Shown: positions 1 through 16,480, counted from the stretch's first letter. The stretch: 64,000 bases of DNA from Oscheius onirici (GCA_932521025.1 OW051473.1:6758001-6822000), one strand, 5' to 3'. The notes: a model not told the origin generated them from the letters alone. Made by a program: numbers and translations.

Positions 1-144
1 ACGTTTCAAACTTTTTTGGTCTCAGCATCCTCTCGGGGAAGTGCTCTCTAATCAAAAGATACACAATCCAGCGACTAAGATTTGCTTGCTTCTGCCCCCG
101 CGTCGAGTGCTTGACCGAAACTAATTTTGACCAAAACGTTGCAG

Positions 145-2652
145 GCCACAAGGATGAAGTTCTCTACGGTCTTCCTGACTTCTGGTGCCGAGTCTCACCC
201 TACGTGGCGGCAGTTCTTCCCTCGATATTTCATTCTACAGCCATCTGGTTGACTGTCTACTTGGCAATACAACGATATGTCTATATCTGTGTTCCGACAT
301 TAGTTAGAAGGTTTTGTACTATTGGAAGGAGCAAACAGGTAAGACAAATTAAAACCAGTGCAGAACAGTTCAGGTAACTCTGGTTATCTGTATCTTCTCT
401 CTTCTGATCTATACTCCGGAACCGATGGCTAGCTACACATTCTCGCATACTCTCCACGATCCAGTTGTAAATAGTAAGTCATGCCTTGGAATATGAGACA
501 CCGGAAGGTTGGATAGTTAACCTAAATTAGCCGCTTGACCTCTTCTGCGGGGGAAGATGGGTTCACAGGAGTCAGAAAGTGTCTTTTTGTATTTTCAGCT
601 ATGGATTATGTAAACCTCGGCGTTTTATTAAAACGACAACAATTTTCAGTCACCCGAAGATTCTGCTACAAACAACAAACGGCTGTGCTCAGATCTGTGG
701 GTAATCTGTACTACAAAGTCGTGTACATCGGTCAATGCACATTTGTTCATCTGATGCCTTGTGTGCTTCTGGTCATATTTACGTGGAAACTTGTCTACGC
801 CATTCGAGTAGCTGATAGAAGACATGCGAACCTCCTTTCAAGGTGAGTAACATATTTTTCGCATAAAAACTGTCTTCAGAGCAAGCAATAGAAATAGTCT
901 CATGACCCATGATAGGGACGAAGCCTCGAAGCGACTTTCTCGACTCTCCAAACCCCGAGAGAGCATCAGTGAACCAAAACGGGTCCAGGGATTGAAACAG
1001 GTATTAAAAGTTATTTGAATGATATCATGGAAACTTTCCAGAACACGCGCATGTTAGTAGTTGTAATTTTGATCTTCCTCATCACGGAAATCCCAGCAGC
1101 CATCATTTTCATTATTCATGTGCTTTCCGTCTCCTTGAGTGTAAGCATCATCGACTACAAACTTCTCAACATTTTGCTTATCGTACGGTAAGACTAAGTA
1201 ACAGCTGACCACAACAAACTTACAGAAATGTTCTGATCGTCTCTTCCTACCCGTTCCGGTTTGCAATCTACTGTGGAATGTCGCAACAGTTTCGGGATGT
1301 TGTTAAACAGGTGAGACGGCCGGAATAATGCATGAAAATCATGCCATCAGGATGGAGACATACATAGATGATTTGAGTGAATGCTGATACTTTTGGGCAT
1401 GCTAGCCGATATTTTTAAATAAGGAGTAAGGATTTTGCAAGTCTGGGACAACAGTTGATGCCAGGGTTGTGCAAGCAGACAGTTTTTTGTTTGGGCGTGA
1501 GTGCGATTAAACATTTTAGCTCGCTTTTGTGCGAGCGCGAACACCCCTTTAAAAAGTGTCAAAATAAGCTGAACCTTCGAAAAATCAACTTTCATGGGAA
1601 GACGATCATGAAGAGAAGATAAAACGTAAAACTCAGGGGAACTCTATGAAGAATATGATGACTACAGTTACCATTTATGGGCTTGTTCGCAGTTCGAGCG
1701 CTGTTCATATTGTGCTTGTCAGAGACTCGAAGAAAAAACCTGAGAGGTCCTATTCGGTGAATCTTATTATTTTAGATGTTCACTGGCCGTTTCTTCCCTC
1801 AGCTGATTGGAGACAAAGACAACTCTACCACAATGGTACTGGTACACGTAGAAAAAGACAGCGAAGACCGAAGGTGCGGTTGCCTAAGTTCCCACACTTT
1901 TGGGGTTCAGGTCAGCCCTGCTCGTTCAAAACGGAAAAGCCGGCAGAAACTCTTTGTCCAAGACGAGTCTGCTGCAGAAGCCGAACGAAAAGGTCAGTTA
2001 GCCTATTTGTCTTGCTAGTCTGATTATGTAGACCCTTTTTTGGTTAAATAGCTTGCGGCCATGCAGATTAACAAATGCTAATCAATGTGGTGTGTAAACT
2101 AAGCCTATTTAGGAAAGGTCCTCTTCAATCATTCGAGATATGTGCTAACCAACCAAGGTAAATGATCACCCTCCCCACAGGAGAGACAGGCTGTTTTCAT
2201 CTTCAATGCCACACGCATGAGCATGTCTTAGCACCAAGGGCTTAACCTTGACAGTTAAGCTATTGAGTGTGTGTGGTTTTCTCCCTCATTTTAGTCTAAT
2301 AGCCCCCAGCCAGTTTTTTGCACTCGCTTAGTACAGAAATGTTGCTCTTCGGCTTTCAGGAGCATGTCATCACTACAACAGTACCATTAAAACTAAAACT
2401 TTTCAGTGGCTGCAGTGCGACTTGTCGGATAGTAGTGAACTCGTGCCTTTCGACCCTTATCTCAGCGACCTCAACGTATTGGTAGAGGTGCCATCTGAGG
2501 GTGATATCTTCACGGCCTGTGCTGGAGAAAGTCAGCGTGACGTAGCCACACAAGTCGAATGTCGGCTTGCTTTGATCGCCAGTAGGAGAGAGTCTATGGT
2601 GTCGGCTGCCCTTAAAGAACAGTGCCAAGCCATGCTTAAACAGGCCCTTTAG
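145..2652 (+). CDS. Sex peptide / myoinhibitory peptide receptor-like GPCR, 3' part
   Basis: Class A peptide GPCR of the plasma membrane, entering the window after TM2. Exons that close in phase: 145-338, 374-473, 599-842, 880-1000, 1042-1187, 1226-1310, 1803-1992, 2360-2652 (TAG missing from none; stop at 2650-2652). TM3 carries WLTVYLAIQRYVYIC, where QRY replaces the usual DRY; this version is typical of the Drosophila sex-peptide receptor and nematode SPRR/DMSR receptors. TM6 holds FLITEIPAAI and TM7 ends in SSYPFRFAIYCGMSQQFRD, the family's variant of NPxxY and helix 8. A long cytoplasmic tail with a basic stretch (SPARSKRKSRQK) follows. The N-terminus with TM1-2 lies left of the window. 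The likely ligand class (amidated W- or RF-type neuropeptides) is inferred from the family. An FMRFamide/DMSR receptor is the alternative. Confidence 0.85.
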
Positions 2653-2759
2653 ATTGTGGTTTATGTATTACTGGTACTCTTGCCAAAAGACGAGTCATCT
2701 TAACAGTTCTTGTGATTCCATTGTCATGATTTTTACTATGCAATTCTGACCACGATGTC

Positions 2760-2765
2760 AATAAA
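2760..2765 (+). promoter_or_regulatory. Poly(A) signal AATAAA of the GPCR gene
   Basis: AATAAA lies 108 bases after the receptor stop codon and just before the intergenic region, at a usual distance for 3' end formation. Confidence 0.5.
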
Positions 2766-4579
2766 AATAGTTTATTCTGTTTTGTGGAAAAGGCAACCTT
2801 CCGTTTTCCGTTTTTTGTCATCCTTTCAATAAGCGGCATTTTTCGACTACCTTTAGAGATACTTTCAAGCAGTGGAACCACGATTTTACCCGAGTATACC
2901 ACGACGTTTTGGTGGACAATCCTATAGTGACGCGAGCGGCCCGCGTCGCGTGTTAAGGGCTTCGTTTATCTGTCTGCACTGGATGTCGGCTACTAATAAC
3001 GATTCTCACGCGCGAGTATTGCGCACTAAGTCATTTTCGAAAAGTTGATAGCAGTCTTCTCGTCTAGTCGTCGACTTTTTTCCAGTTCAGTCGTCTTATT
3101 GTCCTTTTAGATTCTCACATTTGTTAAAAAAAATTACTCTCTCGAGACCCCTGGTGTTCAGTGGTCGTTTTTAAACAATTTGAGTCTAATTTTTGAATGT
3201 GTTCACCTGTTCACCTCGTCAAAAGCTCCGTTTTGCCGAGTGAGAGCTACTGAGTTTGTGTCAACAGACTTCCATCAAGTGAAATGACCTCAGAAGAACG
3301 GCAGACATTTTACTCATTTACACTGCCATTTATCCTCGATCTCGCCCACTGTTCTCATTTGTTGCCTCAATTTATCCACGCATTTCTCTTCCACGCAGTG
3401 TTCGGACATCCTTATTGTTGAACAGCTGCACTGCCCGTTTCCGTTCGCGTCCTGCCCTCTTTTTCTCTGCCACCTGCATCAATCTGTCCAAAATCCACCC
3501 GCTTTCTCGTTCCAAAACGTCCCCGTCTCTTCTATCCCATTGGCCTTGTAACGAAGGCCCATTTTCTCAGCTTTCCGGTCCTACATTTGCTCCTCGTCCT
3601 AGCCAATTATGGCAAAGTGCTGCAAATCTAAAAAGTTGTCTTCAAGGATTAATAGATTTTTCCTAAAAGTCGACTAAAGCTTGCCCAAAGCTGTCGTTTT
3701 TTTGCAATTTATAGCCTGAGTCCCGTAGCCAACTACCAACTAGATGCAGTAAATCATAAGGCTGAATTAGTCGCTCGCTAACATACGCCTCGCATTCATT
3801 CTGAAATAATCTCTTTGGTGTCCAGACTCTGTTTTACGATATGCGTCAAAAGCAATCTTCAGTGCCGAAACTTTATGACTCAGTTCCGACAGGCCATTTT
3901 CTTGCACCCTCCCAAAAGAATACAGGCTGTACTAGACTTTATCATTTTCCGTTTTTCCGGTCGGCTCAACTCCTGTTTTCCGGCTCATTGAACAATTTTG
4001 TCGTCTCATTTACGCCCCCTTTTCTTGATCGAAAAAACGACTCAACATCAAATAGTCGTCTCTTCCACACGTCTAACGCAGAGTTTTTGTTCATTAGAGC
4101 ATGAGACGAAAACAACGCAGTGTGTGAATCCCGGAGCTTCTGCAAAAGTAGCGTCTCAGGCGCGTTGTAACTTTCGGCTCTCGGCTCTCGTCTCCCGTCT
4201 CCCGCCGTCCGTTGGCCCCACTGACCACCCACTGACCCTGCCGATCGATGCGGCTGGTATGAGCCGTTGCCCATGTGTAATTCTCGTCATCCATTATGCC
4301 GCTACTGTGTCTTATCGAATTTCAATTGTCTCATTCTATTTTCGGTTATCATCTAAGCCATGTAAATGGTTACTGCTCTCATCTTATTACACTTTCTGGC
4401 CCTTTTATATTTCAATGTATCTTTTAAGATAGCTCTTTATTTTCAGGTTGAAGTTTCTGTCGGCATAAACATGAGTTAGCGCAGTATCAGGGAGAAGAAC
4501 ACGACACAAAGTGAGTTTTTTTCCAAATAAGAATTCAATTACAATCTTTCATTCTCTTCAAGAATTAATTTTTTATAGA
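2766..4579. other. Intergenic region and liprin-alpha 5' region
   Basis: No convincing exon on either strand. The last part (about 4440-4579) probably holds a non-coding 5' exon and the intron before the liprin-alpha ATG, since TTTTTTATAG precedes that ATG by one base. A CG-rich patch near 2930-2950 is the only local composition change. Confidence 0.5.
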
Positions 4580-9457
<4,878 letters not shown>

Positions 9458-9769
9458 ACGAGCTCAGTTGTGCCAGTCTAACGCGGGTTCCTCCCAATAT
9501 CCGGGTGTTCACTTCATCGCCTCTTTTTACACACAATATCGCCACAGATCTTCTACTGCTCGACTGGCTGTCTTTCACGGGCTTTTTATGTTTAAATCTC
9601 TAGTCTACTAATTATTTTCAAAGTTCATGCTAATGTTATTGAAGTGCAACTTTGCACACCACGCAAGTGTCATCAGTTGTTGATAATATATTCTGCTTTA
9701 AGCTATATCCGAAGCTTGTAATTTCAGTTAAGGTGCCTCTGTCAAAACGTTTATGATCACTTCCGCCAC

Positions 9770-9775
9770 AATAAA
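9770..9775 (+). promoter_or_regulatory. Poly(A) signal AATAAA of liprin-alpha
   Basis: AATAAA 313 bases beyond the stop codon. The stretch 9458-10074 otherwise shows no exon and is read as 3' UTR plus intergenic sequence. Confidence 0.4.
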
Positions 9776-10074
9776 TGTCTCAATACATGGATAACTACTG
9801 AGTTTGAATTGATCTGAAGAATGAGCTGATGTTACGATGCGGGACAGTTCGACAATTGTTAAGCCACCGAGACAACGTTTTTAAAATCAGAATTCTTTTT
9901 ATTCATACTTAGGTTAGTCATGCCACTATTATTGCCCGTAGTGCATTTTGACAAAAATCGTCCGCGTGGCGACCGGTACAAAGAAAGCATCTGTTTTTGC
10001 TTCCCGGGATACAACATCCGTCAAAGGGGTATTCATGAGCCATTCGCTTGAATCTGAAAAATGTATTTTACATT

Positions 10075-10698
10075 TCATTGACGTAGATCTTGCCTCGTGA
10101 ATGATCCGAAGTTGTTTTGAAATTGAAACGGCGCAACATGGCCTATATTCCTCTTGATTTCCGGCTGTTCTTGGGTAATTAAAGAAGAAATATTTCGAGG
10201 ACGAGAAGAACGATCCGCATGTTCCGTCTTCTGCATGTTCCGGCTGCTGCGACGGCTGAAAGTATGAAATTGAAAGGGAATCAAAGCTCAAACCGATTAC
10301 CAAAATAGTAATCAATTAAAAAGAGAACTACCTTCGACGACGAGACAAGCGTGCCGTTGGGAAAGATTCATCTCTATAACTTAAAGGTTCAGTAAGGCAC
10401 CTGGTCGGACTGCTGAAGCGCACGAGTGGAGGCCGACGTGGTAATTCTTCCATTCTGAATATTCAATTACAAATATATACGGAGTGAGTATAGTTTCATC
10501 TTTGCAGGTTCCAAATATCTTACCACACTTACTGCTCGTCCACTTTGTGGTTTCAATTAACCCTTTGTTAAACAATTAGCCCCTAATAAACTTATTTCGC
10601 TATAACTGAACGGTCGTTCATTATTTTATCGATCCGTAAATCTTTACTCACTCATTCTGAGAGGTATTTTCTTCGCTTTCATCGCTTTCCGGCTCCAT
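10075..10698 (-). CDS. Small Ser/Arg-rich protein, family not recognised
   Basis: Three exons close in phase on the minus strand: 10698-10652, 10454-10332 and 10255-10075, giving about 116 residues. The N-terminus is acidic (MEPESDESEENTSQNE). The middle is rich in Ser and Arg (TARLSRRRSRRSSRN) and the C-terminus is polar. No domain is visible. The exon 10332-10454 and its 3' boundary are clearly related to sequence at about 12183-12249 in the same orientation, so this gene looks like a shortened relative of the larger gene at 11066-12249. The 197-base first intron could hide another small exon. Function unknown. Confidence 0.5.
10332..10395 (-). repeat. Duplicated exon segment, copy 1 (pair at 12183-12249)
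   Basis: Read on the minus strand, TGCCTTACTGAA begins both copies and ACGGCACGCTTG recurs near the end of both, with similar bases between them. The copies lie in the same orientation about 1.85 kb apart. Copy 1 keeps a GT donor and copy 2 does not. This is direct evidence of local duplication in the cluster. Confidence 0.8.
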
Positions 10699-10773
10699 TT
10701 TGACGATGCGAAAACAGAACTTCTCTGGCTCCGGAGAGGCAGGAGATTCTCGCTCGTCGGCCATGTGGGTCAA

Positions 10774-10777
<4 letters not shown>

Positions 10778-10811
<34 letters not shown>
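10778..10811. repeat. (AT)n microsatellite
   Basis: About 17 uninterrupted AT units just upstream of the small Ser/Arg-rich gene; likely variable in length. Confidence 0.9.
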
Positions 10812-10813
<2 letters not shown>

Positions 10814-11065
10814 TTAGAAAAAACTACAATAGCAGTGAGCTGTTGCTTTCAGAGCAATTTCTGCAGACAGAACTTATGGTTTATGTATATTTTTACAATC
10901 TTTCAGTCATATGTAACCTACATCTTCAAACAAACTGGAAACCATTTAAAAAGGTAATGCGTGACACTAACACGAGGTAATTATTGCTATGAATCTTTAA
11001 GTGATAAGGTGAGTATAAAATACTAAATAGACCTGTAGACAAATATGTTCATGAATTGTACAAAA

Positions 11066-12249
11066 CTAGATGATTGATCCCACAGAAACGTTCTTCTTCA
11101 GTTCTGACAAGAACAGCAAATGCTCTGAGCTCATGCATGTGGATGGATTGTGTTTTTGTTTGCAGTGATGGCAGTCTGGACGACGACTCTTGCAATGATT
11201 GCACTTCTTTATGTACTTGCTCTCTCGGCACCTGAATTTGTTCACGTAAAAGGATTATTGATCAAAAATTACGTTCCCCAAAAGCTCTTCTGTTTGTAGA
11301 TGAGTCTTCTGACTTTCACGTCATCGGCGTTTTGGCAGAGATCATCATTGTGGCACCCGGAACAGAATATACATATGTCGCTCGTCGAGATGCAACAGCC
11401 GTCGTAGTGGCATTCATGGGTCCCGGCGTTGAATCTACATATCATGTTAACCGTTTCAAACGTTTCTCGCCTCGTGAATTTTCGGAAATCGTTCATAAAT
11501 TTGAAGGGTGCAAGTGGTTCAGTACTTCGACAGAAGACAGGAGCATTCGAGCGGTGCTAGCAGAATCGTCCTGGAGGTTGCCCCTCTCTGGAGCATTCAC
11601 AGAAGCGGCAACTCTTTTTCGAAACGATGTTTTTGGCTCACTGTTTATCGAATTTACCATGAGAGAGCTGTAGTTGCCCCTGAAAATTGTACGTATCGCA
11701 TATGACAAACTAAATATGAAAGTATTGGCAAAAAACTCACTCTTGACCGGCCATATAGATTTGAGAGGCTTGCTCCTGGAAATGGCCAGCACCGGCCCGT
11801 TAAGTGAAGCCTCTTCCAAAATACAATTGGGCAGCATATCTTGGTCTTCTTCAACATTTTGAATATCAAGGTTTCGACTATTCCAAAAATATTTCTTCTC
11901 AATGAATAGTCTTGAAGAAGAAGAAACACTCGTCCATTGAACTCCGAAATTTGGAGCCGTGGGAGCACTGAAAACTAATCATTCTCATCCACAAATTTAG
12001 GAAAGTCTTACTTGTTCTTCTTGAGGTGAGCGATGGGAGTGGGTAGTATACAGCGGTGGCCGTCTAGTTCTTTGTTCGTTTCATCCGAAGCATTTAGAGT
12101 ACGAGGAGAACGAGATCGGCTTTTGTCGTCCTTCGCGCTCCATCTGCTCCAACAGCTAAAATATGAACTTGAGGGAAAAAACTTCGCCGACGAGGCAAGC
12201 GTGCCGTTAGGAAAAATCCATGACTGTAAGTTAAAAATTCAGTAAGGCA
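11066..12249 (-). CDS. Cys-rich zinc-knuckle protein, partly resolved
   Basis: Minus-strand gene of uncertain 5' structure. The last exon 11231-11066 joins the preceding one, which ends at 11273, in phase. The resulting C-terminal part has DICIFCSGCHNDDLC, then CRESKYIKKCNHC and DCHHCKQKHNPSTC, so at least eight ordered Cys/His. This spacing resembles the zinc-knuckle region of BEL/Pao-type Gag proteins, but no retroelement polymerase, integrase or LTR is near, and introns interrupt it. Upstream exons near 12150-12035 and 11955-11660 encode Ser/Arg-rich and then ordinary polar sequence. The segment 12183-12249 matches an exon of the neighbouring small gene, but its donor GT is gone (AAG followed by T's), so the 5' end may be broken or start later. 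It could be a domesticated Gag, a decayed element, or a nematode-specific zinc protein. Confidence 0.45.
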
Positions 12250-12276
12250 GGATGCTTTTCACGGATGTGACGCTCG

Positions 12277-12748
12277 TTGAAATCAAAAGAAGATCTGAAG
12301 GGTTACCAACGACAAAGCGTCGGCTGCCTAATGCTCCAATATTCTGACGATCTCTTGAACCAGGCTTTCAGCTTCAGAATAGGGCTAATGTTCAGAAAGC
12401 TCTTCGACCATTTGAGAGGCAAGCTCGATGCCATCAAAATGTTATATTTTAGATTCGGATATGTGCATCTTCTGTGCATGTCGCCAGGAAGACGATCTCT
12501 GCCATAATGCCACTGTTTTGAGGAAGAGACTGGCCATTTACAAAGGGAAGAATATCTGTGAGGCGTATGTTCTATCAATAATTCTTTCACCTGAACCATT
12601 TCAGATAGAAAGTAAAGGCCATAAGTGCTCGGATCGCCATCGTGTGACTTGCGGTCCTTTGATTCCGTGTTCGCCGCATAACCTCAAACCACTTTGGCAA
12701 CTCTCATTCTCCAGTAAAGGTATCTTGATACATCTTTCCCAACAGTAA
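12277..12748 (+). pseudogene. Inverted, decayed copy of the zinc-knuckle gene
   Basis: The plus strand encodes DSDMCIFCACRQEDDLC, closely parallel to DICIFCSGCHNDDLC of the minus-strand gene, followed by a similar Arg-rich stretch and KGHKC. A GT...TTTCAG intron (about 12565-12604) sits at the same place as in the minus copy. Splicing it gives an immediate stop, and the later cysteines of the minus copy are not kept in order. I read it as a diverged, probably dead inverted duplicate. If the intron is retained, the frame stays open to 12748. Confidence 0.45.
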
Positions 12749-12749
12749 T

Positions 12750-13535
12750 AGAAGTCTGTTCCACTGATGCAACCTGAATTCAATCTGTTCAGCAGCCCAG
12801 TGAAGCGAGCAGTAGAAAACTGTGTTTCATTTGTGCATACTATAGACGATTTCGATCAAAAAAACATTTTTAACAAAATAGCAACATTATTTCCTCAAAG
12901 ACAATTTCTACGGCTTTACTTTCCACCATAGCCTGTCCTGGAACTTCTTCCAACAGTTCCTGTTGCTGCCGAAGCCTAGAAGCAAGCCCCTTAAAGCCTT
13001 AAGCTTGACTTTTGTTTATTTCTTGGAATAACCTTCAGGAGTCCATATCAAATGTACTGTAGGTACAAGCCTGAGTAAGCTGATAAAAGCTGGTTAAAAT
13101 TTGTTCGAGGTAAACCTTACGTGTCCAACAGGCAACCAGAATGTTGTTCAGCTCAATTCGAAAAGGAGAAGCTGATTGAAAAAAAATCAAGAATGAATCT
13201 GAAAATAAAACAAAAGAGTTATGATTCGGCTACCTAAACCTGGCAATACTCGCGGTCTGATCGAAGAATGGCTGTGAATATTGAATGCGCAGCTACTAGA
13301 CGAAGAATAATTTGTACTGTTTTACAATGTTCTGTAAAAATGTAGCCCTCGATCTCCCTTACAACTTTGCAGAACATCACAAAGCTCGAAAACCTTTTTT
13401 TCAGAGTGAAAATGACGATAGAAGTGGCGGGGTGTACATGCAGGAGTAAATATGGCGAAATTGCCTTGAAAAATTAGAAAATAGGGTTGCAAATAACTAA
13501 AAACACATTTCTATCAAAATGTAAAAAGAAAAAAG
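12750..13535. other. Intergenic, AT-rich
   Basis: No supported exon or RNA gene seen on either strand. Confidence 0.5.
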
Positions 13536-13612
13536 GTTTTCACCCGAAAGGATTCGAACCCGAGACCCCTTGAAAATTGGTACTAACCGAGCTCAATGTG
13601 GTTTTACTTGCC
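13536..13612 (-). repeat. tRNA-like pol III element
   Basis: On the minus strand GGTTCGAATCC (13551-13561) is a perfect B box, and AGCTCGGTTAGTACC about 35 bases upstream resembles the A box / D arm. A run of six T's follows downstream. No acceptor stem can be paired and the T stem is imperfect, so this is a tRNA fossil or tRNA-derived repeat rather than a working tRNA. Confidence 0.4.
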
Positions 13613-13677
13613 AGATCGGACAGCGGCGCTGCATACCACGCCTGGTACAGCGTTTGGCTTGAGCGTCACGCTAGGGC

Positions 13678-13691
13678 GGGGGGGGGGGGGC
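13678..13691. repeat. Poly-G tract
   Basis: GGGCGG followed by an uninterrupted G run; low complexity, possibly a sequencing-sensitive site. Confidence 0.8.
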
Positions 13692-13991
13692 GCGACTGGC
13701 CCTTTAAGGTAACAAGCAAATGCAGAGATCAAGCAACATTAACTTTTAGACTCGCGACTGTTGAAAGAGGATGTCTCCACTACTGTATGCAAATCGCGTG
13801 AGTTTCTATAGATCTTCTTCTATAGACGGCAGTGCCGTTTATAAAAAAGCTTTCTTTTTCAAAATTCACTTAAAATTATATTTTTAAAACTGTCTTTTTG
13901 TACTCAATTTCATTTCTGACTCTAAATTGATTCTACATTTTTCTATGCCCATACATGCTAATTCTTTGCGATTTTCAGGCAAAAAGTCAAG

Positions 13992-15715
13992 ATGAATTTC
14001 AATCAAATCACTCGCTTTTACCCTCTCCGCAACGTCTGTTCTCGTGCAAACGCATCATCATTTGGAAAGAGAAGACATCTGGGAGAGCAGCAGGTAAATA
14101 GCTTGTTGCTTGGAAAAATTTGAAATTTGTAGGCTGGGAGCGACATTGAGGAGGTCAAAAGAAGTCGTCACTACAGTGGAAAAGAAAACGAGCAACATGA
14201 GCAACTCCTGGTAATAGAAACGCCTTTTGTTAAGATAACTCGGTATTTTAGACAGAATCTCGTGTCGCTGCTCAAACGAATGCTCCCGCTACCGACAATC
14301 CGTCGACCATCTCCATCACCAAGAAGAACAGAAAAGTAAGCCTCTGCTCTCATAGTCCTAACATTCAGTTTTAGATCCTTCATGCAAGCACCAGCAAGTC
14401 CCGAAGAAAGCATAAGAAAACTGCTTCAGTCAGTGCCCCGGAAGAGACGTGGGAATCTCACTTCTCCAAGGAACACTACTTTCAAAAGTTCGGTTCGGCT
14501 TTTGAGAAAATTCTCAAAGTTTTTCATATGGATAAGGACACTTTCATTCGACTCGTGAACGGACGAAGTGGTCTTTGGGAAAAGATTAACGCAAATTGGT
14601 TCAAAGAAAGGGCAAACATGCCTCCTTTGATTTTGTTGAATCTCGATGAGACCTCTGCGGACGACCTGCCAGTTTTCGAGGTGATCCAAAGCAGGTGTTT
14701 TTAAACAAAAATTATTTTAGTATATCCAACGTTTGATGTATTCAAAAAAAGCTACAGAGGAGCTGGACCTTCTGAGAGGAGATATCACAAGGTGCCGATG
14801 TAGCTGTCAGAACCCCACAGGCTGTAGAGACTGCAACAAAGTGAGTTGTTCCATCCAGAAACCAATGATATCGTTTTTTAGAAAGCAGCAGCCTCCAAGT
14901 CGCTCTTTCTGCACTACAGAGACACCAATGTCCCGAGAACAAAGGACAAGAATCTGATGACTAGCGACCAGACGATTCCCAATAGTGTTCTTTTTACAAT
15001 CCGTTGCAATCCGGCAATTTGCCCAAAAAAAGACGACTGCCGCCACGATGTTCAGGTACACTTTGAACAAATTCGGTGCTAACATTACTTCAGAAGTTCA
15101 AACGACACCCTTTGATTGTAACTAAAGAGCCAAGCAGCATGGGATGGCGTCTGAGAGCTGCAGAAGACATGCCGCTTGGTTCAGTTGTTGGGGAGTACAC
15201 AGGCGAAGTAACTTTCCTGATATTTCTTTAAAAATGAAAACATTTCCAGGTTCGTCTTGAGATTGAGGAGTCAAGCAATGCAAATTCCCACGCCTACGAA
15301 GAGGGCCAATTTGTCATCGACGCGATCAAAAAAGGGTAAGAAAGTTTAAAGTTTCGGGAGAAATTTCCTGGTTTTCAGGAACGAGGGAAGATTCCTTCCC
15401 AATTCTTGTGACCCCAAGTGCCTTGTTACGCACTTTTGCGAGCATGGAAGGAGTCTGTTCAGAAAATTCCAAAGAAAGCTCATAATTGTCTGAAAAGATG
15501 TAAAAGCCCTTAAGAAACAGCTACACGCAAACACATCCAATGTTTAGGTGACTTGCTGACAATTGACTACCACGCTGGTCTAGACGGTGTGAAGGAGAAG
15601 AAGAAACCGGAAAACGCCACCACTTGCCTGTAAGTTTCAACATGAAAAAGATCAAATCGCTTTCAATTTCAGGTCTATCTCCGAGAACTGTCGTGGTTGG
15701 CTGCAAGAACTCTGA
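13992..15715 (+). CDS. AWS/SET-domain protein with altered active site
   Basis: Relative of SET2/NSD/ASH1-type histone lysine methyltransferases (nuclear). Exons: 13992-14093, 14133-14210, 14252-14335, 14375-14680, 14721-14840, 14882-15055, 15094-15207, 15250-15335, 15379 to about 15436, 15548-15629, 15673-15715. The pre-SET/AWS part shows CRCSCQNPTGCRDC and CNPAICPKKDDC. The SET part shows GWRLRAAEDMPLGSVVGEYT, then GNEGRFLPNSCDPKC, DLLTIDYHAG and ENCRGWL. The invariant NHSC that helps bind SAM reads PNSC here. Between CEHGRS and DLLTIDY the frame meets TGA at 15490-15492. Joining across it needs a weak donor that deletes about 18 SET residues, or a frame change. The N-terminus NFNQITRFYP resembles a PCNA-binding PIP box. 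Probably non-catalytic or a decaying gene; the exon/intron layout itself is clear. Confidence 0.75.
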
Positions 15716-16110
15716 TTCGGCTACATCTTCAGACTTTATCCTGCTGCGTTTCACTACGCTGTTTGGCCAATCTTGTCGATATTTTTTGGGTTTCTTTTTG
15801 GATCTTGTTCCACTTCCATCGTGTTAACATAATCAATTATACTTTGCTATACAGATCTATCAGTTTACGTTTTTGTTATGTCCCAAGAAATTGCAGAAGA
15901 TCGTAAGCACCACATCCCGGTCATTGAAAAAGGCGGGACAAAAGGCGGCGGTTTGAAATGAGAATGCTATAATATAACATACTTCTCCTCTCTCGTACTG
16001 GACGGAGAATGAAAACGAATAGCACCGAATATGTAGTGTCCAAGCCTTCTGTCAAGCTAACACGTTTTGCAACAGGGCAACAGGCCAGCCTGGCCTGGCC
16101 CCCTTCTCGA
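15716..16110. other. 3' flank of the SET gene
   Basis: No exon supported; short AT-rich sequence up to the tRNA-like element. Confidence 0.4.
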
Positions 16111-16194
16111 AGTGCTCTTGCTTCAGTGGCGCAGTGCCAGCGCGCGCAACTTGGCGCCCAGGCGTCGCGGGTTCGATCCCGCAGCACGATTTTT
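16111..16194 (+). repeat. tRNA-like pol III element
   Basis: GTGCT at 16112-16116 can pair with AGCAC at 16183-16187. TGGCGCAGTGCC is close to an A box, GGTTCGATCCC is a B box, and TTTTT at 16190-16194 is a pol III stop. The T arm is one base short for a normal 5 bp stem and 7-base loop, and no standard anticodon stem forms. Pseudo-tRNA or SINE head. The stretch to 16480 holds nothing else I can support. Confidence 0.5.
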
Positions 16195-16480
16195 CACTTT
16201 GCCCAACCCGAGGCTACAGACAGACGGACAGACAGAGCCGTTAGATCTTTATTCATCTTCGATAGAATAAAATACAATATCCATCTCTCTATTTTGGCAT
16301 TTAGATATATTTTAGTTTTGCTTCCTCCTACTCACTCAGAGCTCATCGTTGTAACTTGCTGTCAATCGTGATGCGAGAATAACTTTCTCATAGATCCAAT
16401 ACCTGGAGAAAAATTACAATTAAACAGTCGTTTTAGAGGAATTTTCATTAATTTCCTGTTCATTTCACAGAGCACATATG

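Noticed and set aside
11332-11673. 113-codon plus-strand frame
   Set aside because: It lies opposite the Cys-rich minus-strand exons, whose ordered cysteines and splice sites are more convincing.
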